NCBI GenBank assembly: GCA_031216915.1
Contig: CM062290.1
Coordinates: 254,206,581 to 254,270,580 of the forward strand
Direction: 5' to 3'
DNA length: 64,000 nucleotides
Origin: Pictodentalium vernedei
Taxonomy: Eukaryota; Mollusca; Scaphopoda; Dentaliida; Dentaliidae
Made by a program: the position numbers and the translations under genes. A model generated the notes under the pieces. It did not search any database, was not told the DNA's origin, and worked only from the letters and a program-made list of their open reading frames with translations. Below, piece by piece: positions 32,830-44,501 of the stretch (the stretch's first letter is position 1; every line of letters begins with the position of its first letter).

Positions 32830-32841
32830 AATACGTCTCCA

Positions 32842-33270
32842 ATTTTCTAATATGTGCATACATATGGGTATAGACGGACAATGTCCCAATGAAATTCGTA
32901 AATCAACTATATTCTTTATGCACATTTAGCCCTCAAATCTTCCGATAACAATTACCGCATGTGCAAGTAAATGGCCGTCAATGCCCCATGCTTGCCAGTC
33001 CTTATACAAGATTTAGATGGCACATCAAACATTGTCCTAAAATAGCCCATTATATCAGAACAGTCACACTCTCTGTCGGGTTAACATTGCTTAAAATTTA
33101 TGCAAGAATCCGAATCAATTTGCGCATCTGATTATCACAGAGATAACATTGATATTGATTCTCGCAAAATATTCATTTGATTCTTTTCATAAATTCTAAA
33201 AGTGTTCTTAAAAGCATGGAGAATTATATTTATTGATTGCATTCCCTTACTACAGTAATACGTTGACTTA
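32842..33270. other. Unannotated stretch
   Basis: No gene or repeat match was recognised. Confidence 0.5.
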
Positions 33271-33336
33271 GCAGTGGTGTCTAGTGAAGTCTTGGCTGCC
33301 TATACAGGCAGCCAAGACATCACGAGACACCACTGC
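33271..33336. repeat. 66-bp hairpin
   Basis: GCAGTGGTGTCTAGTGAAGT and CTTGGCTGCC pair with GGCAGCCAAGACATCACGAGACACCACTGC around TATACA. It is nearly perfect. No second copy was seen in this window. Confidence 0.8.
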
Positions 33337-34332
33337 CAAGGTACTATATTCCCATCAGCGAGACCACCAAAAGCCTGCATGCTGGAACATGTGTTGTCGC
33401 ATGTACAAGGCAACAACCTCACCGACAGTGGAACTAGGCCCTTAATGGTTATATTCTAGTAAATATATATATATATATGAGGTTTGGTTTATACTTTGGA
33501 TTTTGAACTGGCTGCACTCGTGTGTCTGAAACGGAATTTCTTTAGCCGCACAATGAAATAAAACAGCCCATCTTGTCTATTCCCGACCGAAGTGTTTCTT
33601 TGTGATAATACCCATACACGTTGATTTGAATGGCGGTAGGAGAAAGCTAATTCTAAAAACATATCTTTTTTTGCTACATAATTATTTTGATGCTGAGCAA
33701 TCATCTATTTTCTAAAGTTGGTTTTCCAGAAAAGTTTTAAAAGGTTTCAAAGAAACCTTACGTTATCATGAGTTTTTTCACTGTCTGGAAAATGAAAACA
33801 TTTTTATCATTTCATATCCTTGGACGCTGGTGCGACTTGTTTTTCTTTATTGTTGGAAATATTGCTAATATGATTGAGTTCAAATGTGTCTTCATCGGCG
33901 TTTGCAAGAAGATCGATCGCTAATTTAGTTAATCATACCACAGTCCGTGCCATCTGCAAATATTGCCGAGTGTGTTTTCTTAACAAATAATTAATTGTAT
34001 AATCTTCCATTCTCTATGTTAATATGTGAATCTTTAATTATAAAACTCTAGCTAAAGCCTCAACACATTCAATTTCTGCTTCAAAACAAATATCTTTGTG
34101 GTCTGATTTCCATTGCTCGAGCATGCACATACCAGAACTGTACAGTTGATTTGGTAGTCCATTGATTGTTACCTGAACATTTTCTATTTTTGTATTATAG
34201 AAGTTTTCTGGTTTAGGCTTTGTGCGTCATATGTTTTTTTTAAAAAGGTATCATAATTCCTTTCATGCTTCTAACGGTCTGATTAATTTGTATATTCCAC
34301 ATAGTATTTCTCTTATTTAAGGAAAACACTCT
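33337..34332. other. Unannotated AT-rich stretch
   Basis: (AT)n near 33463-33477. No gene was recognised. Confidence 0.5.
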
Positions 34333-36866
34333 ATGACGGTGTATCCGATCATAAAGAATTGCAGTACGGGTATACCTTTGTCTAACCTAGTTTGCCAGAA
34401 CTGCGTTGTAACTTTTTCAAATTCTAAGTCAATTCCAGACAATATTTATGAGGATCCATCCGCACCGACAGTGACCGTCTCCATTATACTGTTTGCGGAG
34501 CTGAATTTTAACTCAATTCAAAGTGTGTCACCTGATGATGATGGGCAGAATGTTTCGAACCTTGTGATGAAAAGGGTTCCATCACATTATTCCACTCAAG
34601 GAACGATATGATGATCAATTAATTCAAAGTCCAATGGTACCTAGATGCAATTACCAAAAGCGTCTGCTACGTCTTTGTGCCCGACAGCTTAACTTGAAAT
34701 TTGTCGTCGGTACTAATTCATTTTTAAAGTAGCAGCAGTTGATATTCCCCAGTAAACTCCACATCCATTCATTTTGAAAGGATGTCCGAGTGAGATATCT
34801 TGAAGCATTTTGTTACATCGGCATCATTTATGTGTAAAATTCCCAACCCGCTTGGGTTACCCTTATTTTATTTCCAATAGCCCGACCAATGTTGGCAACA
34901 AGTGTCCTATTGGGAGACTTGCTAGAATGTACAATATTAAAAGCTAGTCTGGCTGTTCCTGGAACAATGATATCATCTCTTTTATTGTATCTTCGGGGTC
35001 AGCTGTATTTGGGGTATTTGTTTCAACAAACTTAGAGCGATTACATTTGATACCAAAGGGTGTGGATGTTGATCTATAAGGATTAAATTAGATTTTGTGT
35101 CGGTCCAATGAAAGTAAAGTTTGAAGAATAACCTACATATCATCGATGTTGCCTTGATACTAGTTGTTCAGTTATAATGGTTATGGGCTCGGACAAAATG
35201 TTTTACTACTTCCGATGTTAACCATCTATATGTTGGACACACCGATATTTCCGTATCTTTCACGGGGGTGGGGGTGAACTCCTTACTCTGACTCCAGTTC
35301 CAGTTCGACCAGGAGTTTATTTGTTTACCACTCTCGTGGAGTCGAGGTGTACTCTGCGAAAGAGCTATTATACATAGAATCTATTTCACGCAAACGGTGC
35401 CAACTTCTGTCTCCACCGAGTGGCATAAAAGAATGGGTTAAAACAGCTCAAACACGTAGCAAATGTATAAGTCAAGCTTGCTGGGAAGGCAGCTGTCGCG
35501 ATCACAGGCATAATTAGATCTACAGTTCCATGTCTCCTCAATACCACAGCTAGTGTAGTAGGATTGATCACACAAAATTTATGAGCTTTGATTTAATTGT
35601 ATTCAATGGCGACTTGATATATATCACACTAACAACTTATACATTTACAAGACGGCTTTCAGAATCAATTCTGGTGTGAGATATAAATCTGGTGGTTATT
35701 ACAAATCTAAAAAAATAAATAATATTGATAAAATTCATGTACGCGAACCAGCTCGAACAGGAAAAACTAAAGGTTGACAGCTTTGAGACTCCTCACATAG
35801 ACATATTTTCCAAATATAAACATCCAGGTATATATTCAGTTGCGATAATTGACCACTGGTACCAGAAATGAATGTAATTTTGGCAAAACCAGCTAAACTC
35901 TGATGTGTGGGGCGCAACATCTGGTTCTGGAATTTCATTTGTTGCTCAGTTGATGCATGGGGATTTATTTGCAAGAGGTTTCTGGATATTTCATGTTTAT
36001 TTCAAGCCCGCAGAACACTGGATGAAATGAAAGTTGTTATTACTAAAGATGGCACATGGCACAGATACGATAACGCACGTGATAGACGTGCTATTGTAAA
36101 ATTATCAAATGAGTTTAAAGTTTCAACCTCTACTGATTGTAGAGAAGAACTATGACTATAATGACAGTCAAGGTACTCTTTATCAAGTTCGACCTTATTA
36201 TCCCCACCCGCTTACATTACATCCACCGCGTCGTTTATTTGATAATACAGTAACAATTAATTATCCAACGGTCTGGACACGAGCAAACCCGTGCAGACTT
36301 CCTGGGGCAAGAACATCAAGGCTGGAGTAAATTTATTACAGGCGAGTCGAACTGATTTAACAATGCCGATGTGGAAAGAATTTACGATTCTTTCAGAACA
36401 TATGTTTGGGCAATTTTAAGTTCACTAGCTCAGATTCGCTCATCAATTCTCGGTACGGGCTCCGTAATTGATGTACAAAAATAATTTGAGACAGATCTAA
36501 AAGATGAAGTTGCACAACCTGTGGATTTACAAAGTTCCACAAAACGGTACCAAGATATGTTATCCCATGCTCAATCAAAAACTGTTTTCGGCGTGGTTCT
36601 CTACATGGCCCCGTCAAATAAAGAACTGGACGGATTTTCACATATATCAGATTATAATAATAAAATACTTGCAGCTATGGATTCTCAAACAATAGTGATT
36701 AATGAATGAGGAATTCCAATCCCCGTTTCTTTCACAAATATTTCACATATACCTCGATTTTCACCAGTAATTCCCACAGTGGTGCCCAGCAGTCACGAGA
36801 ATGAACGAACTGCCTTGTTCCTTGGACGCGTGTTTGCCGGCACATTTGTTATTTGGTATCTTAAAT
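34333..36866. other. Unidentified coding-like remnants on both strands
   Basis: Several frames read more like protein than surrounding DNA but match no family I recognise: 34333-34611 plus (92 codons), 35386-35571 minus (61 codons), and on the plus strand MKVVITKDGTWHRYDNARDR (near 36028), YDYNDSQGTLYQVRPYYPHP (near 36150), then a frame from 36487 with QSKTVFGVVLYMAPSNKELDG and GRVFAGTFVIWYLK (near 36825). Consecutive plus-strand pieces in different frames suggest one broken gene at about 35900-36866. It could be an old integrated virus or transposon structural gene, or a decayed host gene. Confidence 0.3.
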
Positions 36867-36984
36867 AAAAAAGTAACACATATCAGTATGCACTGTTCAT
36901 TGCGGAGAAGCAATAATTCCCGCAAATATTGATAACTCTGCTTGTAAGAATAGTTATTGGATTAGCGTTTTTGTGTTTTTTTAT

Positions 36985-37115
36985 ATTCTAAAATAAGTTG
37001 GATTAAAAGTAAATCCACATCAACGGAGTTGAGTGAATATGAACCCAATTGGATTCATATTCACTCAACCCAGTTGATTTGGATTAATTTTCAACCCAAC
37101 TGATTTTAGAGTGTT
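36985..37115. mobile_element. MITE of the ACACTCTAAAATCA family, copy 4
   Basis: TTCTAAAATAAGTTGGATTAAAA at the left and TTTCAACCCAACTGATTTTAGAG at the right, with a central AATATGAACCCAATTGGATTCATATT palindrome. The outermost bases of the left end are eroded. Confidence 0.82.
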
Positions 37116-37329
37116 GAGCAGGTCATTATAATATAAATGTTAATGAATCAATTGGTATTTTGATTCCCCCGATGAGAAAGTGTCACAAAATTGCCTTTTG
37201 GCCTATATAACTTTGAACAGTTAGTCGGACAAATTAAAATTAAATAAAAGGCCTCTCGGCCATACTTCCCCCCCACCCCCCCAAAAAAGTGTGCAATTCG
37301 AGGTATTGGAAAAAAATGCATTTTTCGAT

Positions 37330-37615
37330 GTCGAAAAAAGGGGCATAACTCTGGCAAAAATTGTCCGACCTCACCCGATTCAAACATGACCTGCATTTGA
37401 CATCAATACACATACATACCAAATTTCATTTGATTTGGCCAACTTTAACTAGTTATGATTGGGAAACCAAAGTGGGACGCACGGACAGACTGACGCACGG
37501 GCGGACGCACGAACGGACGGACTCACGGACGCACGCACGGACGGACGCACGGACGGACTGATGCACGCACGCACACACGCACACACGCACGCACGCACGC
37601 ACGCACGCACGCGTT
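37330..37615. repeat. CATAACTCTGG-type repeat with (ACGG)n/(CACG)n tail
   Basis: GGGGCATAACTCTGGCAAAAATTGTCCGACC, then GTTATGATTGGGAAACCAAAGTGGGACG leads into ~140 bp of ACGG/ACGC tetranucleotides (37475-37612). It has the same layout as 3690-4050. Confidence 0.75.
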
Positions 37616-38213
37616 CTTAAAAATGGGAATTGTGGGCTTAAAAAATTACAAAAGTGATCATTTTAATTCGTTCGGACAACGGTTAAAACCTCGTTTTTCC
37701 GGACGCACGGACGGTCGGACACCTGCTCTTTTTCTGTGGACAAACGATGATTTATTACTAATTCTAATTGGGATAGAAATAGGGCTAATTATTCCGATTC
37801 CCACCGTCAAGGAAGAGGATGCTGGCTATTCGTGGCCGAGGATGGTTAAAGGAAGGAACTCACCAAAGAGACGAGCCTATCCCACTTTCTTCAGGGTCAT
37901 TAGAATTGCACTGTGATCAGCTTTCTACCCATGGGAATTTTCCGAACGGGCGTCCAACAACTCGAATAAAATCTCCTCAGTTCGGGGGTGAGAAATTCGA
38001 TGAGGCAAAATCAATTTGTTTTACCCCGATTTATAAACCCTGTTAACGGACTTATAAATATCTTCGCTTGAATTTCATTATCAATGCCAGACGATTAAAT
38101 ACAAATGAATTTCCCTTTATGGTTGAGATTTAAGTCAAATAGAAATTGTGCTCACTTAAAAGTAAAATAATTAAGCGCAATCATTCCTTATACATTCCTG
38201 AATGAAAAAATAT
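37616..38213. other. Unannotated stretch
   Basis: No gene was recognised. A 97-codon plus-strand frame (37623-37916) has no motif and starts beside the microsatellite. Confidence 0.45.
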
Positions 38214-38268
38214 TAACCCTTTGATTCCGGCAGACAGCTTTTCGGGTCCAGGAACGTGATACGTCATA
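38214..38268. repeat. Repeat fragment split by the foldback element
   Basis: TTAACCCTTTGATTCCGGCAGAC..TCGGGTCCAGGAACGTGATACGTCATA resembles 31796-31866. Beyond the foldback element, GTCATAATTTCATTAAATGAGAT continues the match (compare TTTCATAAAGTAGAT at 31855). Confidence 0.6.
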
Positions 38269-39039
38269 AGTAGTATGTCTCGTATGTTTCAGGGGCCAGT
38301 TGGGGGACCTCGGTGGGGGACCTCGGAAGTGACGTCATGTCACGTGACGTAGTGGCGCCATGTTGTGTTGTCATGGTGAACCGCGTGAGCGGCCATGTTG
38401 TGACGTCATCTCCATAGTGATACGTGATGTGAGTGCGCATGCGCACCGCGTGTTGTTAGGGTGATACGTGTTTCCGTTGTCCATTTTGTATACAGGAGGC
38501 CGCCATCTTGGTTTCTATGGTAGCACGTGATTGCTATGTTACCCAATTTTTCTGCAATAAGACGGGGTATGTTCGGAGGGTGTGTTCGATTGTAGAAGAG
38601 TAAATCTAATTACCACAAACAACCCGACAATCCCTCCAAATCACCAAAATCCACCCCAACTTTTACTATTTCGAATTCTTACAGAATTCTCTGCTTCTAT
38701 CTATATATGTAATAGTTTTCTTCTACCTAGGCATGTTCCTTTGTCCCGGAGTATACTCCAGTAGCGTAGAAGAGCCTATTCGTTGGAACAGTTTTGCTTA
38801 TTATTACTATATTAAGCAATTTCTGGTCTATTCTTGTTAGTTCTGACCCTATTCCAAGTACTCTTGTTGTTTTATTTATATAACTAAACAATCAGATTGC
38901 TTCATCCCCTGTAATCTGTATGCAGAGTTATCTCCCTTGTGTATAATAAAAGCCTATATCCAATGGCCATATCCTATGGAATCCCATTTTGGAAAACGCC
39001 TGTGACTGTGGAATCCCTTTTTTGTCGTATGAGGCCATG

Positions 39040-39720
39040 AGGGCTATGTAAAAGCCCTCAATGAGTCCTCATTTTTTATCCCTCATACCCTCATTGAATT
39101 TTGAGGTTATGAGGACCATTAAAAATCCCTCAATGAGGTATAATTTACTACGACTCTTATCCTCATTTCAGTATTTAACAGGTATATCCTATGGAATCCC
39201 ATTTTGGAAAACACCTGTGACTGTGGAATCCCTTTTTTGTCGTATGAGGCTATGAGGGCCATGTAAAAGCCCTCAATGAGTCCTCATTTATTATCCCTCA
39301 TAGCCTTATTGAATTTTGAGGTTATGAGGACCATTAAAAATCCCTCAATGAGGTATAATTTACTACGACTCTTAGCCTCATTTCAGTATTTGAGAATACC
39401 TATGGCCTGGTATTGTATTATTCGAGGATACCTATCGAGGATACCTTCTGGAGAATCCCCTTTTTGTCGTATGAGGCCATGTGGGCTATGTAAAAGCCCT
39501 CAATGAGTCCTCATTTATTATCCCTCATAGCCTCATTGAATTTTGAGGTTATGAGGACCATTAAAAATCCCTCAATGAGGTATAATTTACTACGACTCTT
39601 ATCCTCATTTCAGTATTTCACAGCCACATCCCCAGGCACCCCAATTTCGGCACCCCTTTTTGGAAAACATGGCCTTCGGCACCCCTTTTTTGTCGTATGA
39701 GGCCATGAGGACCATGAGTA
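39040..39720. repeat. Three tandem ~220-bp units in the left arm
   Basis: Each unit has CCCTCAATGAGTCCTCATTT, then CCTCATTGAATTTTGAGG, CCCTCAATGAGG and TACTACGACTCTTA.CCTCATTTCAG. Unit starts are spaced 215 and 227 bp. The near-identical small open frames in them (MSPHLLSLIASLNFEVMRT) arise from the repeats. Mirrored at 41010-41700. Confidence 0.88.
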
Positions 39721-40051
39721 ATCCCTCAATGAGGTCTAATGTAGACTTACCAACCGCTTCCATCTTGTCGCTAAAGCTCCACCGCCATTACTGGTCTATG
39801 GTCTATCTGTCCTATCATTAGCTTCTACAACAGTTTTGTTCCATTGCGGTCTTGTCCTAGTACTATTGACTAAACTACCGTCCATTAATATTGACTTGTA
39901 TCACTACTTCCTAGCTATATCTATCTCAGTCTCGACTATGACATTGATTAAGGTTGAATCAGATTTCCCCTGTATACATATAAGGCATTACGTAAGTGGC
40001 CCAGTCCGTAAAAACTGGATTCCGTGTTTTGACATCGACACTCGAGGGTAT

Positions 40052-40679
40052 GGAAAGGGATTGATAACAACCAATTCAACAATGACTACAAGACTCTGAA
40101 CAGATACAACCAGTCACTACAAAGCAACGAAGTAAACAAAAGAAAGTGAAAGAATGTCAAACTAGTCGGATTGATCGAACTAGATGGACAGACTGAACAG
40201 ATCTGAATTATGAACAGATACAAGACACCTGTTCGAATGAAGTCGTAGTGAACAAAGATCCAATACAACCAAGATGGATGGGAACAGAACAAAGTGAACA
40301 AAGATCCAATGAAGTTATCGAAGTGAATTGACCATAACAAAGTTTTCAACTGAATGAACTATAACCCTTAAATATAACCCAATGTTAACCCCCTTAAATT
40401 GAACAAACCTGAATGAACCCTTTGAACTGAACAAAGTTTTCAACTGAATGAACTTTATGTAATTAAAACCCCTTTGAACTGTTTGAATGAACGATAACCC
40501 TAATGAATGTATATATAATTAACCCCCTTGAACGGAATGAACTCTATTTTTTAACTATATCCCAATGTTAATACCTTTTGAACTGAACGATTTTTTAAAC
40601 TTCATGACAATATAACGAAAGGTGATCTGAATTTTTAAACTACAACCCATTGAACTGAATTTTTCTAATAGGGAAGGGA
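40052..40679. other. Loop of the foldback element
   Basis: A unique spacer dominated by the loose word TTGAACTGAA(C/T) with variants such as AACTGAATGAACT and TAACCCCCTT, repeated at least ten times. It has no coding frame above 90 codons and no transposase motif. Confidence 0.7.
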
Positions 40680-41009
40680 ATACCCTCGAGTGTCGATGTC
40701 AAAACACGGAATCCAATTTTTACGGACTGGGCCACTTACGGAATGCCTTATATGTATACAGGGGAAATCTGATTCAACCTTAATCAATATCATAGTCGAG
40801 ACTGAGATAGATATAGCTAGGAAGTAGTGATACAAGTCAATATTAATGGACGGTAGTTTAGTCAATAGTACTAGGACAAGACCGCAATGGAACAAAACTG
40901 TTGTAGAAGCTAATGATAGGACAGATAGACCATAGACCAGTAGTGGCGGTGGAGCTTTGGCGACAAGATGGAAGCGGTTGGTAAGTCTACATTAGACCTC
41001 ATTGAGGGA

Positions 41010-41700
41010 TTACTCATGGTCCTCATGGCCTCATACGACAAAAAAGGGGTGCCGAAGGCCATGTTTTCCAAAAAGGGGTGCCGAAATTGGGGTGCCTGGG
41101 GATATGGCTGTTAAAAACTGAAATGAGGATAAGAGTCGTAGTAAATTATACCTCATTGAGGGATTTTTAATGGTCCTCATAACCTCAAAATTCAATGAGG
41201 CTATGAGGGATAATAAATGAGGACTCATTGAGGGCTTTTACATAGCCCTCATGGCCTCATACGACAAAAAGGGGATTCTCCAGAAAGTATCCTCGATAGG
41301 TATCCTCGAATAATACAATACCAGGCCATAGGTATTCTCAAATACTGAAATGAGGCTAAGAGTCGTAGTAAATTATACCTCATTGAGGGATTTTTAATGG
41401 TCCTCATAACCTCAAAATTCAATGAGGCTATGAGGGATAATAAATGAGGACTCACTGAGGGCTTTTACATAGCCCTCATGGCCTCATACGACAAAAAAGG
41501 GATTCCACAGTCACAGGTGTTTTGCAAAATGGGATTCCATAGGATGTACCTGTTAAATACTGAAATGAGGATAAGAGTCGTAGTAAATTATACCTCATTG
41601 AGGGATTTTTAATGGTCCTCATAACCTCAAAATTCAATGAGGGTATGAGGGATAAAAAATGAGGACTCATTGAGGGCTTTTACATAGCCCTCATGGCCTC
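41010..41700. repeat. Three tandem ~220-bp units in the right arm (inverted)
   Basis: The reverse complement of 39040-39720 with few mismatches, in the same number and order of units. Confidence 0.88.
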
Positions 41701-42469
41701 ATACGATAAAAAAAGGGATTCCACAGTCACGGGCGTTTTCCAAAATGGGATTCCATAGGATATGGCCATTGGATATAGGCTTTTATTATACACAATGGAG
41801 ATAACTCTGCATACAGATTACAGGGGATGAAGCAATCTGATTGTTTAGTTATATAAATAAAACAACAAGAGTACTTGGAATAAGGTCAGAACTAACAAGA
41901 ATAAACCAGAAATTGCTTAATATAGTAATAATAAGCAAAACTGTTCCAACGAATAGGCCCTTCTACGCTACTGGAGTATACTCCGGAACAAAGGAACATG
42001 CCTAGGTAGAGGAAAACTATTACATATATAGATAGAAGCAGAGAATTCTGTAAGAATTCGAAGTAGTAAAAGTTGGGGTGGATTTTGGTGATTTGGAGGG
42101 ATTGTCGGGTTGTTTGTGGTAATTATATTTACTCTTCTACAATCGAACACACCCTCCGAACATACCCCGTCTTATTGCAGAAAAATTGGGTAACATAGCA
42201 ATCACGTGCTACCATAGAAACCAAGATGGCGGCCTCCTGTATACAAAATGGACGACGGAAACACGTATCACCCTAACAACATGCGCTGCGCATGCGCACT
42301 CACATCACGTATCACTATGGAGATGACCTCACAACATGGCCGCTCACGCGGGTTACCATGACAACACAACATGGCGCCACTACGTCACGTGACATGACGT
42401 CACTTCCGAGGTCCACCACCAAGGTCCCCCAACTGGCCCCTGAAACATACGAGACATACTACTGTCATA

Positions 42470-43599
42470 ATTTCATTAAATGAGATAGCCGCTAAGTGAA
42501 TATGGAGGGTATAAACTAATCAATATTTTCAACGTTTTCATCCCCAAATAACGAATATAGACTTTTCTAACTGATGAGATTGAATTGACGTGGAAGATAC
42601 CACCAGGGTTTAAATGGATAAAAGGACAATAACCCGTCAATTTGAAAAAAAATATATTGACTCTCAGAGACTGCTTGTGTGTGAAAGAGCACGTGAAAAA
42701 CCACAACATGCCAAATTTAAGACACGATCAAATTGGTTAACACGGTTTCATTAGCTCTTATTCTGAACGTCTCTGGTAGACATTTGGTATCACAGCAGTA
42801 AATATTTTCCCATAGGCGACCAATATAACGTTCACGCGAAAACAAATATGATCGCATAACTTTAATTTTAGCATTCCAATATCTTTGTTAAGAATAGTCC
42901 GACAGACAACTTTTTCTAGCACGAAAACAGGGAGTCATGCAACAAATAAGAGAGAAAACCTAACTGGAAGGGAAGAACCGGTCACGTGCACCTATTTTTC
43001 AAGGAATTCCCAACAAAACCACACCAAAAATCAATTGTAATTTTTAGGTCCAAAAGTCATCAAATCCCCCTCTTTATTCATCTGGAATAGTCAACAATAA
43101 TGCAAGATGTCATCAGAGTGTTTCAAATGTTTTTTGAAACAATATATTTTCCCAAGTTAACTTATTCTTAGAGATTGCATCTTTCCGAAGGAGGGTAACT
43201 CTAATTCAAATATTTACTGCAGCGATACCTATAATCATCCCCAACATATCTCAAAGTAACATTTTACAACATCCATGAGATAAAAGAGTCATTTCTGCAT
43301 TAGAATTCAACTTTTGACTTCTATTGAGCCAAAAACATGGGGGATTTGTTCTTTTAAAGAACAGTGTGCACACTTTGTCAAATGGGGGCTTAAGAACTGG
43401 CATTGCCCCAAAAAGATTTTTCGAGCCTGTAACCTAATAAGTATGCTGAGGGAGATAAGAATTCACAGCTTTCTTTGAAAACTAATCTGATCCTAAAATA
43501 TAATTAAAATCTGCATCAGTACATGACATTTTTTGACAGTATGTAACCTGCTGACCTTCACACCTTTCCTTTCTCAGTCGATTTATTGCCTTGATAGCC
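42470..43599. other. Unannotated stretch
   Basis: No gene, repeat match or strong structure was recognised in about 1.1 kb of AT-rich sequence. Confidence 0.5.
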
Positions 43600-43695
43600 A
43601 TGAGCTCATTGTTTATTTAACTGTACAGCGTTTTAGGGCACTTTGTGATTTTACGCTTTATAAAAATTCCTTATAATTATTATTATTATTATTAT
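43600..43695 (+). mobile_element. L2-like LINE 3' tail
   Basis: GCGTTTTAGGGCACTTTGTGATTTTACGCTTTATAAAAATTCC followed by (ATT)n at 43676-43695 parallels the tail of the LINE ending at 10278. Only the 3' end is present. Confidence 0.7.
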
Positions 43696-44120
43696 GGAGA
43701 AAAAATCTGCCTCATGTAACCACACGGCATGAAAAATAGTGTCCCAACCCCCTTGAAACTGTATGAATACCAATTTTTGTTTAACAAATTGGGGTTCCAG
43801 CTATAAATTTCACCAACAGCAAAGGACAGTGCCTTTTTATTCCAACAATTGATGTCAAATTTTCTTCTTCCTACTAATGCGGTAAAATATAGCCCCGAAT
43901 GTGCACCCCCCCCCCCACCCCCGGTATGGCCCCTTTTCATAAAAAAAAACTATGATATGATTCCTAAATTAAATGACGTTGACACAAAACAAATCTCTTA
44001 TGATATTAAATCTCCCATTTGTGATAATTTATAAATTACATTATGTCTTCTGAAGACATTTCACATTGTGTTTGATGAATATTTTGCAATTTTTCCAAGA
44101 AAAAGCCTCCGTTTTCTCAG

Positions 44121-44365
44121 TTAACCCTTTACCTAACCTGAAAAGCAGACGACACTTGCAAACAAGTCTTGAATAACTATATTTTTTCATTTTTTGTCTC
44201 AAAAACATAGGTTATGACCCCGCATTGGAACGAGCTCGTCGAGTCTTGAATAACTATATTTTTTCATTTTTTGTCTATGTTTTTGAAAAAAATAATGAAA
44301 ATTAATTAGCGATTTTTGTGAATAGCGCTGGCCGGTTTTTGCCGTTACGTTGGGTAAAGGGTTAA
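44121..44365. mobile_element. TTAA-flanked palindromic MITE (piggyBac-like)
   Basis: TTAA-CCCTTTACCTAACCTGAAAAGCAGACGAC at the left and CGTTACGTTGGGTAAAGGG-TTAA at the right. The centre is rearranged: GGAACGAGCTCGTCGAG is followed by a second copy of TCTTGAATAACTATATTTTTTC, so the hairpin is no longer perfect. Confidence 0.85.
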
Positions 44366-44501
44366 GGCACGTAGAGTCATTTGTATGGCACTAACAAAAC
44401 ATAAAACACATTTCCTTCCGAACAGTATGGCCAGTACTGCTACTGTGGTATCTCATAACACTGTTAAAATGCCCCAAACCATCAATTATTGATTCTAATA
44501 T

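Larger units (their letters stand above)
38269..42463. mobile_element. 4.2-kb foldback transposon: two 1.78-kb inverted arms and a 0.63-kb loop
   Basis: The left end AGTAGTATGTCTCG (38269) is mirrored by CGAGACATACTACT ending at 42463. The arms (38269-40051 and 40680-42463) are inverted copies throughout, with scattered mismatches and one or two indels. GTCATA flanks both ends (38263-38268, 42464-42469), consistent with a 6-bp target duplication. From the end inward each arm has a CRE/E-box-rich, NRF1-like (GCGCATGCGCA) GC block, an AT-rich block, three tandem ~220-bp units (39040-39720), and a mini-frame starting MFHCGLVLVL. No transposase was seen. Related arms lie at 30054-30825 and 48930-49598. 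Confidence 0.92.

Noticed and set aside
32489..32881. 130-codon frame as a gene
   Set aside because: It lies entirely across the SINE and its target duplication.
39061..39700. Three similar ~65-codon frames (MSPHLLSLIASLNF..) as a small gene family
   Set aside because: They are the tandem ~220-bp units of the foldback arm and recur inverted in the other arm; no codon-level conservation signal is evident.
39836..40099. 87-codon frame (MFHCGLVLVLLTKLP..) as the foldback element's protein
   Set aside because: It occurs in both arms because the arms are copies, has no transposase motif, and runs into the loop with a different end in each arm.
38269..42463. The 4.2-kb inverted repeat as an assembly artefact
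   Set aside because: The arms differ by scattered substitutions and indels, the loop is unique, both ends have the same 6-bp flank, and related arms occur independently at 30054 and 49598. Long-read confirmation would still be worthwhile.
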